Source of the DNA: Deltaproteobacteria bacterium
GTDB lineage: Bacteria; Desulfobacterota; Desulfobacteria; Desulfobacterales; UBA11574
Assembly (NCBI GenBank): GCA_019313505.1
Contig: JAFDBA010000091.1
Coordinates: 1 to 8,673 of the forward strand
Reading direction: 5' to 3'
Length of the DNA: 8,673 nt
Positions within the stretch are counted from its first letter, which is position 1; every line of letters begins with the position of its first letter. The notes below the pieces were generated by a model, which did no database searches, was not told the DNA's origin, and saw nothing but the letters and a program-made list of their open reading frames with translations. The translations under genes were made by a program, and so were the position numbers. Below, piece by piece: positions 1 to 6,973 of the stretch.

Positions 1-307
1 GGTTAAGTCCCACATTAAAACCATCGGGGTTCATTACTTTTTTTAATATGCCCACAGATTGTTCAACGGTCCCAAGAAGGTCCCCCATTTCACCCTTGCT
101 GAGCTGATCAAGAGCGGAAAGGTGTTTAACCGGAGCCACAAGAAGGTGACCATTAATGTAAGGAAACTTATTCATAATAACCATGGTCTCTTCCCCCTTG
201 TAAAGGGTCAGGTTGTCCTGTTCTGAAAGAGCCTTGCAGAATATACAGCCCTTCTCTTTATCCCCCAGAATATATTCCATTCGCCATGGGGCCCACATGG
301 TTTCCAT
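1..307 (-). CDS. HIT-family (Ap4A phosphorylase-like) protein, 3' end cut off by window edge
   Basis: Only the first 102 residues are in the window; the reading frame stays open to base 1. The N-terminus (WAPWRMEYI at residues 5-13, then CIFC at 21-24) is typical of the bacterial/archaeal HIT branch annotated as Ap4A phosphorylase-like, in which the CxxC takes part in zinc binding. It is followed by the HIT-fold segment NKFPYINGHLLVAPVKH (46-62) and GFNVGLN (96-102), which in this family comes just before the catalytic H-x-H-x-H triad. The triad lies outside the window, so catalytic competence cannot be judged. HIT proteins bind nucleotides and hydrolyse or transfer nucleotidyl groups in the cytoplasm; the substrate here is unknown. 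The ATG at 307 is chosen because a strong GGAGG lies 7 bases upstream; an in-frame ATG at codon 4 is a weaker choice. It follows the UPF0280 gene on the same strand after about 96 bases and may be co-transcribed with it. Confidence 0.93.
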   Translation of the reverse strand, partial: METMWAPWRMEYILGDKEKGCIFCKALSEQDNLTLYKGEETMVIMNKFPYINGHLLVAPVKHLSALDQLSKGEMGDLLGTVEQSVGILKKVMNPDGFNVGLN

Positions 308-341
308 TACAAATCCTCCAGATCAGAATTCAGACCTCCAA

Positions 342-368
342 CAATCTTCAATCTTCAATCTTCAATCC
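342..368. repeat. 7-bp tandem repeat (CAATCTT, three copies plus a partial fourth)
   Basis: Copies of CAATCTT lie at 342-348, 349-355 and 356-362, with CAATC continuing at 363-367. The patch is in the short gap between the UPF0280 stop and the HIT gene start. The bases after it (to about 400) are C- and A-rich and loosely repetitive. No inverted partner or hairpin is visible. It is a simple-sequence tract, possibly a remnant of the short-unit repeats seen in the other gaps. Confidence 0.8.
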
Positions 369-403
369 AAATACCCTTTTCAAACCCAAAACTCAACCCT
401 TTT

Positions 404-1129
404 CTATTTTAGGCGAACAACCTCCAGTTCACCCCACATGGCAACATTATCTCCCATAATCACAACAATCCCGTCAACCCCTTGGATATTTTTACCGAAA
501 TCTATCGCAGATCCGATATGCGCTTTTGACGTTACCTGATTGCCTATGGACGTTGCAGCGGCATCAGCAAGTGGACAGGAATCCGATAGCACACAGACTG
601 CATCCGCTTTCCCGAAACTTATCGAGTGGCCCACGGTGCCTGATGATGTGCATACGGATAAAGGTTTTTCTCCCGGATCGACACGCAAACCCATGCCAAG
701 ACTTACAGGAGATTTGCCCGCAAAAATACCGATGGTAACCGGACCGTTCGTCTTAAAAAAGATGTCACCACCATTTTCCACTACAACTTCATCAGTATGC
801 ATTAATAAATCGATTCCAACGTGCTCGGCAATTGCACCGGCAACCGCCGCCATTGGACCTACGCCGGCTTTTTCACCAGCTGATGCCATATCGTTTATGA
901 TAAACGGTGCTGGACCGCTGACATGCCATGGCTTCAGAGCCTGTACGAATTCAGGGTACCTTTTTATATAAGCCTCGATATACCCTCTGTGTTTCAGAAT
1001 CAGTTCCCTTGTTACCTCCTCAAGGGGCTTTACCGCATGCACAAACAGATCTGTTTCCTTAACGGCCACCCTGAAAGCAACCAGATTTTCTCTTATCGAC
1101 AAATTCCTGTACGATCGTTTTTGATACAT
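404..1129 (-). CDS. UPF0280 family protein (ApbE-like fold)
   Basis: A 241-residue protein, about the usual length for UPF0280, a family of unknown function found in methanogens and sulfate-reducing bacteria and related to the ApbE (flavin transferase) fold. Visible family blocks are MYQKRSYRNL at the start, the glycine/alanine-rich AGVGPMAAVAGAIAE (88-102), ENGGD (118-122), CTSSGTVGHSISFGKADAV (160-178) and CPLADAAATSIGN (185-197). The NGGD and TSSG...GH blocks recall the ApbE motifs for FMN and metal binding, but equating the functions would be inference. No signal peptide or membrane segment is present, so it is probably cytoplasmic. The start ATG at 1129 has only a poorly spaced purine stretch upstream, and no better in-frame start is apparent. 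It ends about 96 bases before the HIT gene and is separated from the upstream dGTPase-like gene by a 159-base gap holding a palindromic element. Confidence 0.9.
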   Translation of the reverse strand: MYQKRSYRNLSIRENLVAFRVAVKETDLFVHAVKPLEEVTRELILKHRGYIEAYIKRYPEFVQALKPWHVSGPAPFIINDMASAGEKAGVGPMAAVAGAIAEHVGIDLLMHTDEVVVENGGDIFFKTNGPVTIGIFAGKSPVSLGMGLRVDPGEKPLSVCTSSGTVGHSISFGKADAVCVLSDSCPLADAAATSIGNQVTSKAHIGSAIDFGKNIQGVDGIVVIMGDNVAMWGELEVVRLK

Positions 1130-1172
1130 CCCCAGTCAGTTATTACCCTCAGAAAAGATGGAAAGATCAATT

Positions 1173-1276
1173 AAATCACAAACTCCAAATTCCAAACCGG
1201 TTCCTTCCGGGCCGTTGGCCCTATGGGCCGGAGGCAAAGCGATTGTTTTTTGTTTGGGATTTGTTATTTGGGATTT
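1173..1276. repeat. Palindromic element with A-rich repeat arms around a GC-rich hairpin
   Basis: This fills most of the gap between the UPF0280 and dGTPase-like genes. The left arm (1173-1198) consists of degenerate units such as AAATCACAAA and CTCCAAATTCCAAAC. The right arm (1249-1276), read on the minus strand, gives AAATCCCAAATAACAAATC then CCAAACAAA, so the arms are imperfect inverted copies built from 7-10-base units. The centre holds CCTTCCGG (1203-1210) opposite CCGGAGG (1228-1234), with an inner GGCCC-TAT-GGGCC hairpin at 1217-1229. There is no T-tract on either side, so an intrinsic terminator is not supported, although the hairpin could protect or attenuate a transcript. Confidence 0.75.
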
Positions 1277-1288
1277 CTAATAACTCAA

Positions 1289-2458
1289 TTACTTAAACTC
1301 AGTTTTCGGACGCATATCTTCCGGGCACTGTCTCAAAAAATACTGATCCGTCATCCCGGCTATAAAATCCCTGACGATTTCCTCTCTGCGGCAGTTTTTA
1401 ATATAATTTTCAGACATATCTTCCAGAAAACCGGTAAATATTACTGATGTTCGATTTTCAGTTTCAATATCATCAAGGTACTTTTCAAAAAGCATTGCAA
1501 AGAGTTTTTTTATGGCACCCGTATGTTTTTTGATTTTTGAATTCATGTAAATATGTTCAAGGTTAAAATCCTTAAGCCGCTTTAAGGCGTCCGACACTTC
1601 CGAACTGAAAGCAACATAGCTGTTTTGAAAGCTGTTATTGATAATATCGGTTACAAGATTATAAACAATGGTCCCGTTTGTATCCCCGAGGATACCAACG
1701 CTGTCCTTGGGAAGATCAGATCTTTTGATCAGTTTGAGACGGATGGCATCTTCTATGTCACGACCGATGTAACTGATGGTATCTGCCATCCGGACAACAC
1801 ATCCTTCCATGGTCATGGGTATGAGTTTAACCCAGGGATCATCCTTTTTAATCGATATCTCTTTATCTAATATTTCGAATGTCTTATCTCGCTTTGGTTC
1901 AAGCATCCGATTATGGATTTCTCCATCATGGCAGAGAATACCGTCCAGAGTCTGCAGGCAAAGATTCCATCCTTTGCCTTTGCATTCCACCCTGTCCAGA
2001 AAATGAACACTCTGAACGTTATGCTGAAAATAACCTATACCATTTGACCGGCAAAGTTCTGACAAAAACCTTTCGCCGTCATGCCCGAACGGTGTATGCC
2101 CGATATCATGGCCCAGAGAAATGGCCTCAATCAGATCCTCGTTCAATCCAAGATAACGACCAATGGTCCTTGCAATTTTCGATACCAGTTGAACATGGAG
2201 CACACGGTGGGTAATATGATCATTGTGTATAAGATAAAAGACTTGGGTCTTGTCAATATATCGCGTATAGGCCCTTGAATGCAGAATCCGATCCGCATCC
2301 ACAGAAAATATCTGGCGGTACCCTTCTTCTGAACGCACATCATGAACCCGTCGCACACCTGATGAACTCAACGTTGCAATGGAGGATAAAATTTTGTTTT
2401 CCCGTTGTCTCAGAGCCACACTGAGCGTATCGAGGTTTTTTTCTTTAAATCTGACCAT
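1289..2458 (-). CDS. HD-domain dGTPase-like triphosphohydrolase
   Basis: A 389-residue protein of the dGTP triphosphohydrolase-like HD superfamily; members remove tripolyphosphate from dNTPs and help control the dNTP pool in the cytoplasm. Family marks include R57-ILHSRAYTRYIDKTQVF (57-74), which matches the usual RLxxKTQVF region, THRVLH (83-88), LGHDIGHTPFGHDGE (115-129) and RMADTISYIGRDIEDA (223-238). The expected metal ligands are all present: H84, H117-D118 and D225. H121 and H126 fit the extra catalytic histidines. The length is that of the shorter dGTPase-like proteins rather than E. coli Dgt (about 500 residues), so true dGTP preference is not established. The ATG at 2458 overlaps the end of the ATP-grasp gene by 14 bases, with GGAG about 13 bases upstream. 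It is the last gene of a tightly packed trio. Confidence 0.92.
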   Translation of the reverse strand: MVRFKEKNLDTLSVALRQRENKILSSIATLSSSGVRRVHDVRSEEGYRQIFSVDADRILHSRAYTRYIDKTQVFYLIHNDHITHRVLHVQLVSKIARTIGRYLGLNEDLIEAISLGHDIGHTPFGHDGERFLSELCRSNGIGYFQHNVQSVHFLDRVECKGKGWNLCLQTLDGILCHDGEIHNRMLEPKRDKTFEILDKEISIKKDDPWVKLIPMTMEGCVVRMADTISYIGRDIEDAIRLKLIKRSDLPKDSVGILGDTNGTIVYNLVTDIINNSFQNSYVAFSSEVSDALKRLKDFNLEHIYMNSKIKKHTGAIKKLFAMLFEKYLDDIETENRTSVIFTGFLEDMSENYIKNCRREEIVRDFIAGMTDQYFLRQCPEDMRPKTEFK

Positions 2459-3230
2459 TTTCTATCATGCTCTCCATGAGTTTAAGGTAATCTATTCCCG
2501 CCTTTCTGAATCCTTCTTTACCAAATTTCATATTGCCTTCAAGAACGTACAGATCTTTGTCATGCTCAATGATATCGATACCCACATCGTCCCACCGGCA
2601 TCTTTGGGCGGTATCAAGAGCAAGAGCAAGAACATTTTTAGGTACAGGATCCAGACTGATTGTTGCACCCACAGCAACGTTGCTTCTAAATTCACCCGAA
2701 GGCGCAATGCGCCAGTAGGCATGAACAACCCGATCTCCTATAACAACAACTCGTATATCACGATCTGATGGCAGGTATTCCTGAATATAGGCAACATTCG
2801 ACCGGCTGATATAAGAATCCAGGTCTTTTTGATTCCGGATAAGGAAAATTCCCCTTCCCATGGCCGATCCACGGGGGATTTTGGCAATAAAAGGAAATTG
2901 AAAATGTTCGCAAATAGAGTTTTTCTGGCGTTTTCCATAAAACACCCGGGTCTTGGGATGGGGTATTTCGAGAAGATTAAACAAAGCGGTTTGCTTGATC
3001 TTGTCCTGAACACACTTGTAATTATGGTAACTGGGAAAGGTTTTTTTTCCCATGGCATCGAACAGTTCGGCATAAAAGGTGGTCGGATAGTATATCTTTT
3101 CGGCCTTTCTGATAAGATCCGCATCCCTATGGCTGTAATCGGAAAAATTAGGTCGCACACCCAGGGTTACAACATTTTTACAGTTTTTAAGCCGCGCTTC
3201 GAGGGCGATGACTTTTTTAAAGTTTATCAT
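2445..3230 (-). CDS. RimK-like ATP-grasp protein, substrate unknown
   Basis: A 261-residue protein with ATP-grasp features. These ATP-dependent ligases join a carboxylate to an amine or thiol through an acyl-phosphate. Counting from the ATG at 3230, the nucleotide-binding lysine motif is PFIAKIPRGSAMGRGIFLI (113-131, K117), followed by YIQEYLPSDRDIRVVVIGD (148-166), DVGIDII (215-221, D219) and VLEGN (229-233, E231 and N233), which holds the metal-binding acidic/Asn pair. The first 80 or so residues form a pre-ATP-grasp region resembling RimK-type proteins, and I cannot name the substrate. A TTG at 3239 would add three residues. I prefer the ATG because it overlaps the upstream gene by 14 bases, exactly matching the overlap with the downstream gene. 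It lacks a strong ribosome-binding site, consistent with translational coupling. Confidence 0.85.
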   Translation of the reverse strand: MINFKKVIALEARLKNCKNVVTLGVRPNFSDYSHRDADLIRKAEKIYYPTTFYAELFDAMGKKTFPSYHNYKCVQDKIKQTALFNLLEIPHPKTRVFYGKRQKNSICEHFQFPFIAKIPRGSAMGRGIFLIRNQKDLDSYISRSNVAYIQEYLPSDRDIRVVVIGDRVVHAYWRIAPSGEFRSNVAVGATISLDPVPKNVLALALDTAQRCRWDDVGIDIIEHDKDLYVLEGNMKFGKEGFRKAGIDYLKLMESMIENGQI

Positions 3231-3702
3231 GACGGTCAAACAGCCTAATAATTATATCATGGCTCCGTTCGGTATGACTTCCCGGCCAGTATATTCTCCT
3301 GCATCGGCCACATTTCCAGAAAATATCGCGGGTTTCCCAGATAAAGTCGGGCACATTTCCCTGCACAGAATCCTTGTCCACCTGCTCGATATGGGTGTTA
3401 CACCGGATGCATCGTGAAAACAGACGCGTATCTGTATAAATAATGCCCAGGGTATTAATCACCTCTCTGAGCTGCTCAAATGGATTGTTTGATTTTATAA
3501 AGATAAACTCTTGCGACAATTTACAGTCCAAGACACGCTCAGTGCGGGTGAGTAAAATACGCTTTTTCCTCCCTGAATCTATGTCTTTTTCCGCTGAAAA
3601 GCCGGGTTCATAAGATGTATCAAAGCCAAGAATCCGCAGCCATTTTGCCAGTTTCCCCAGCGTTGACTCCGCAGCAAAGCATATTTCACTCTCGCTGGTC
3701 AT
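3217..3702 (-). CDS. Mut7-C RNase-domain (DUF82) protein with zinc ribbon
   Basis: A 161-residue protein of the Mut7-C family, a PIN-like nuclease fold fused to a C-terminal zinc ribbon. The hallmark TLGKLAKWLRILGFDT is at 14-29, RILLTR at 48-53, and two zinc-binding pairs are CIRC (98-101) and CGRC (131-134). In the family as I recall it, an Asp stands shortly before the LGKLARWLR motif and another follows LLTR. Here the first is Glu (E12) and the second is Thr-Glu (T54-E55), so nuclease activity may be changed or lost. The start ATG at 3702 is the first possible one, since an in-frame TGA lies two codons upstream; no clear Shine-Dalgarno sequence precedes it. It is the first gene of an overlapping trio, and its promoter must lie within or near the 82-bp repeat array just upstream. 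Confidence 0.88.
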   Translation of the reverse strand: MTSESEICFAAESTLGKLAKWLRILGFDTSYEPGFSAEKDIDSGRKKRILLTRTERVLDCKLSQEFIFIKSNNPFEQLREVINTLGIIYTDTRLFSRCIRCNTHIEQVDKDSVQGNVPDFIWETRDIFWKCGRCRRIYWPGSHTERSHDIIIRLFDRHDKL

Positions 3703-3720
3703 TGGTCACTGACGCCTGTA

Positions 3721-4130
3721 CCCCGATCTAATAATCAATAATCAATTGTTAATTATTAATTGTTAACCGTTGTTTAGTAACTATTATTTCCTGAACCTTG
3801 AACCCCGATCTAATAATCAATAATCAATTGTTAATTATTAATTGTTAACCGTTGTTTATTAACTATTATTTCCTGAACCTTGAATCCCGATCTAATAATC
3901 AATAATCAATTGTTAATTATTAATTGTTAACCGTTGTTTATTAACTATTATTTCCTGAACCTTGAACCCCGATCTAATAATCAATAATCAATTGTTAATT
4001 ATTAATTGTTAGCCATTGTTTATTAACTATTATTTCCTGAACCTTGAATCCCGATCTAAGAATCAATAATCAATTGTTAATTATTAATTGTTAGCCATTG
4101 ATTATTAACCATTATTTATTCAACCATGAA
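3721..4130. repeat. Tandem array of five 82-bp repeats
   Basis: Five units begin at 3721, 3803, 3885, 3967 and 4049, all with an exact 82-base period, together filling 410 of the 442 bases between the LolB-like stop and the Mut7-C start. Each unit starts with (C/T)CCCGATCTAATAATC, continues with an AT-rich near-palindrome (CAATTGTTAATTATTAATTG), and ends with TTTCCTGAACCTTGAA. Copies 1-3 share GTTAACCGTTG where copies 4-5 have GTTAGCCATTG. Copy 5 is the most diverged and lacks the TTTCCTGAACC match at its end. The first base alternates C, C, T, C, T, hinting at duplication of a two-unit block. There are no spacers, so this is not a CRISPR array, and I see no open frame or protein signal in it. 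Confidence 0.95.
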
Positions 4131-4144
4131 CCTCTGAGCCTTTT

Positions 4145-5050
4145 TTACTCCGGCGGTGTCAACACAAACATTGACGGTGAAACCGAAACACCGACCCAGT
4201 ATCTGTCCACATCAAGCTGAAAACCGGAGCCGTCATCGGTTGAAAGCACAAGACTGGAAGGAACACTGTATCCTTCTATATCCTGCATTCTTTTAAATTC
4301 CGCGCGATACTTGAGACCGCCGGTTAAATAAAATATTTCCACCTTACGCACCTGTTTTCTGTTCGCATCAAGGTATATTTTCTCACAAATGTTTCCCCAT
4401 CCTTTTTTTAGAACCAGAATACATCCATCCTCATTCCCGAAAGGCTCTTTCTTACTCGACATAGCAGTATGGCAGCTTGACGTACCACCGGACACAGGAC
4501 CGGGGGGTTTATTTTTTATAAGAACGGCAGAATCATAATTATCAATAAAGGTACGGCCGGCCAAAATATTAACAATATCACCGGATGTTACTGGTATTGA
4601 TAATATTTTTTTCATTGTGGATTTTCCGGAGGGGTGTTTATAAAACTTACCTCGTCCATGATCAACAAGATAGAGCCACTGGCCGTCAGATGCAAAGCTT
4701 ACCACTGGCTGTCCTGAAACGCTTCGGAGTGCAATACGGAGTCTGTCTGGCACCGATCCCACCCACGCAATACCGGTGGTCATATCTTTTTTGTTATTTT
4801 CCCAAAATGTTATCCTACCGATACCTTTGAAGGTTTTGAGATGAAGATTTTGATTTTTCAGGTAAGAAACAAGCTCCCCGGCTTCAGATAAGTTCTTTAA
4901 ATCACCTGGGCCCCCGGTAATCACAGGAGCAATTGTGCTGCAGCCTGAGAAAAAAAAGACACAAATAAAAAGAATCGCTAAAACGCTCATAGCGAATTCT
5001 GAACTTTTAATCTGATTGCAACCTTTTTGCGTACAATTGACAATAATCAT
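4145..5050 (-). CDS. LolB/DUF4292-like outer-membrane lipoprotein
   Basis: A 301-residue lipoprotein (from the ATG at 5050; a TTG at 5053 adds one residue). The signal peptide ends in a lipobox FSG-C (cysteine at 37) after a hydrophobic run, SVLAILFICVFFF. Serine at position +2 fits export to the outer membrane. An ATG at 4990 would start right at the hydrophobic run but leave it without the usual lysines, so the longer form is preferred. The mature part has LKTFKGIGRITFW, a PDRLRIALRSVSGQPVVSF strand region, a short low-complexity Gly/Ser/Lys stretch around residues 185-205, and the C-terminal GYSVPSSLVL...VGVSVSPSMFVLTPPE. This resembles the LolB/DUF4292 beta-barrel-like fold that inserts or carries lipoproteins, but true LolB function is inference. 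It follows the TPR lipoprotein gene after 8 bases and is surely in the same operon. No terminator is visible downstream. Confidence 0.82.
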   Translation of the reverse strand: MIIVNCTQKGCNQIKSSEFAMSVLAILFICVFFFSGCSTIAPVITGGPGDLKNLSEAGELVSYLKNQNLHLKTFKGIGRITFWENNKKDMTTGIAWVGSVPDRLRIALRSVSGQPVVSFASDGQWLYLVDHGRGKFYKHPSGKSTMKKILSIPVTSGDIVNILAGRTFIDNYDSAVLIKNKPPGPVSGGTSSCHTAMSSKKEPFGNEDGCILVLKKGWGNICEKIYLDANRKQVRKVEIFYLTGGLKYRAEFKRMQDIEGYSVPSSLVLSTDDGSGFQLDVDRYWVGVSVSPSMFVLTPPE

Positions 5051-5058
5051 CAAACTTT

Positions 5059-6777
5059 TTATTTACCGGTTAATTCCCGTATCTTTTCCTCAAGGTCAAC
5101 TTTGTCTTTATCTTTTTTCAACAACGAACGTTTGTAGAATTGAAGCGCTTTTTTCTTATCGCTTATCTTCAGATATGTATCTCCTAAATGCTCCAGGATA
5201 ATAGGGTCGTCGGGTACCAGACTTACGGCCTTTTCCAGATATTTCAAGGCCTTGGTTAAGAGTCCTTTCTTAAAGTATACCCAACCCAGGCTGTCTGTGA
5301 TATAACCGTCATCAGGCTTTTGTTTTAAAGCCTCCTTGATAAGATGTTCGGCCTCATCCAGATTCTCCCCAAGTTCTGCATAGGTATAACCGAGATAATT
5401 CAGTGCATTTGCATCCTTTGCGTCAAGACTTATCACAGTCTTCATCTCTTCTATGGAAGCTTTTTTCTTGCCCCACTTGTCATAAACAACTCCCAGGCGA
5501 AAACGGAGCCTTGTATTGTCAGAATCAATTTTAAGCCCCTGTTTAAGAACGTTTTCAGCTTTTTCGAATTCCCCTGTATCTTCATAAAATGAGCCCAGAT
5601 AAAGTAATATTTCCGGATCATCAGGAATTTTTTTAATAACATCTTTTAAATAATTTATTGCTTCCTCAGTTTTTTTCTGTTCCTGGTATAAAAATGCAAC
5701 ATGAACCACGGCTTCTTTATAAAAGCTATAATCCGTCCCCACCCTTTTAAAATGCGTGATGGCCTTGTCTTTATCTTTTTTCTCATCAAAGACAATCCCT
5801 GCAATGTAATGAAGATCAGAACTGTCCGGCGCACCCTTTAACATCCCTTCAAGAATGACAACTGCGGTATCATATTCCTTTGGATTCAAATAGAGCTTAA
5901 CAACCTTTCTTATTACTTCCTTTTGCCCAATGCTTCTTGCACCCAAATCCTTAAAAATCTTTTCTGCATACTCTGTCATTCCCCTTTCATGATAATAAGA
6001 TCCCAATTCCATAGCGGCTCTTATATTTTGGGAATTCTTTTTCAAAAGCTCCTGGTATAACTGAATCACTTTCTTTTCTTTGCCCAAAGTTTTGTACAGG
6101 TTTATCAGCTCATAACGCGGTTCCTCGAGGTCGGGATTCATTTCTAAAGTTTTTTTAAATTCTTTTTCAGCTCCGGCAGTATTATTCTGCTCTGTGAATA
6201 TTTTTCCGATAAAGAAATGCCCCGCATATGATCCGGGAAAGTTTTGAACAAGCTGATTATAAATCTTTAATGCCATGTTCAGTTTTTCTTCCTGCATATA
6301 CAGACTGCCTAAAAGCAAATATATATTTTCTTGCTTCGGATCCATGGCAATAATTTTATTATACACTGCTTTTGCGTCATCAAGCTGATCTAACTCCTGT
6401 TTAAGTCTTCCATACATGATAAGAGCTTTAAGGTTGTCAGGTTCTTTTTTTAGTGTTTTTTCAAGGATACACAAAGCGCTCTGTTTCTCTTTTATATGAT
6501 GGTAAAGAATTGCAAGCTCCAATCGAAGATAGGTAGATTCAGGGTCTGTTTCAATGGCTTTGTTTAGGTACGTGATGGCTTTATCGTAATTGCCTTTTTT
6601 CTGTTGCAACTGTGCCTCTGTATAGTAGTAATATCGGCTTTCGGGCAGCAGCGAGTCGGACGCGGTCTCATCAAGGTTTTTATCTAATGACCAAGCCGCC
6701 CTTTTGTGAGGGAAACAGCCTGATAAAAGCAGAATGACCATAATAGCAATGATCAGATTTATTAATTTAGATTTCAT
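5059..6777 (-). CDS. TPR-repeat lipoprotein (about 15 TPR units)
   Basis: A 572-residue protein with a short signal peptide (K2, K4, then a hydrophobic stretch) ending in the lipobox LSG-C (cysteine at 21). Phe at +2 is compatible with outer-membrane anchoring. From about residue 47 to the end it is an almost unbroken run of about 15 tetratricopeptide units of 33-36 residues, recognisable by the repeated G/A-x-x-Y...A-x-x-x-Y/F pattern and by breaks such as DPES, EPDN and DPKQ. The last four repeats (LNYLGYTYAELGENLDEAE, DGYITDSLGWVYFKKG, ILEHLGDTYLK) match a conserved block I know from TPR lipoproteins in many proteobacteria. TPRs form a superhelix for protein binding, so a periplasm-facing scaffold role is likely, with the partner unknown. 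AGGA lies about 10 bases before the ATG at 6777. It leads the operon with the LolB-like gene. Confidence 0.93.
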   Translation of the reverse strand: MKSKLINLIIAIMVILLLSGCFPHKRAAWSLDKNLDETASDSLLPESRYYYYTEAQLQQKKGNYDKAITYLNKAIETDPESTYLRLELAILYHHIKEKQSALCILEKTLKKEPDNLKALIMYGRLKQELDQLDDAKAVYNKIIAMDPKQENIYLLLGSLYMQEEKLNMALKIYNQLVQNFPGSYAGHFFIGKIFTEQNNTAGAEKEFKKTLEMNPDLEEPRYELINLYKTLGKEKKVIQLYQELLKKNSQNIRAAMELGSYYHERGMTEYAEKIFKDLGARSIGQKEVIRKVVKLYLNPKEYDTAVVILEGMLKGAPDSSDLHYIAGIVFDEKKDKDKAITHFKRVGTDYSFYKEAVVHVAFLYQEQKKTEEAINYLKDVIKKIPDDPEILLYLGSFYEDTGEFEKAENVLKQGLKIDSDNTRLRFRLGVVYDKWGKKKASIEEMKTVISLDAKDANALNYLGYTYAELGENLDEAEHLIKEALKQKPDDGYITDSLGWVYFKKGLLTKALKYLEKAVSLVPDDPIILEHLGDTYLKISDKKKALQFYKRSLLKKDKDKVDLEEKIRELTGK

Positions 6778-6806
6778 TTAAACATCCTAAGCCGGATAAA
6801 CGGGAA

Positions 6807-6910
6807 AAGTGACTAAAGTGAACTAAAGTTAAGGAGTTGCTACGCTCCAGCTTTTATATAAATTGGCAATGTTCCTTAACTTTAGGCACTTTAGCTCACT
6901 TTAGACACTT
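6807..6910. repeat. Inverted-repeat element A (CTAAAGTGA-type arms)
   Basis: This occupies the gap between rpoH and the TPR gene. The left arm (6807-6835) reads AAGTGACTAAAGTGAAC, then TAAAGTTAAGGA. The right arm (6873-6910) is its reverse complement with one extra unit of about 9 bases: on the minus strand it reads AAGTGTCTAAAGTGAG, then CTAAAGTGC, then CTAAAGTTAAGGA. Each arm is itself a tandem repeat of a 9-10-base CTAAAGTG unit. The centre holds a small GGAG/CTCC hairpin (6833-6836 with 6845-6848). The element could form a long stem in the rpoH 3' transcript or the TPR leader. It lacks a convincing T-tract in either direction, so I do not call it a terminator. Confidence 0.88.
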
Positions 6911-6973
6911 CACACTTAATTAGCCTTAGATAAATTTTTTGCCATAAAAAGCACAAAATTTACAACTAAGAAA

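Noticed and set aside
540..971. Plus-strand open frame of 143 codons
   Set aside because: It lies wholly opposite the UPF0280 gene, has no ribosome-binding site and no recognisable protein features; it is a shadow of the real gene.
1203..1234. Rho-independent terminator after the dGTPase-like gene
   Set aside because: The GC-rich hairpin is present but no T-tract follows it on the minus strand.
2829..3248. Plus-strand open frame of 139 codons
   Set aside because: It runs opposite the ATP-grasp gene, whose motifs establish the minus strand as coding.
3721..4130. CRISPR array
   Set aside because: The 82-base units are contiguous with no unique spacers, and no cas genes are nearby.
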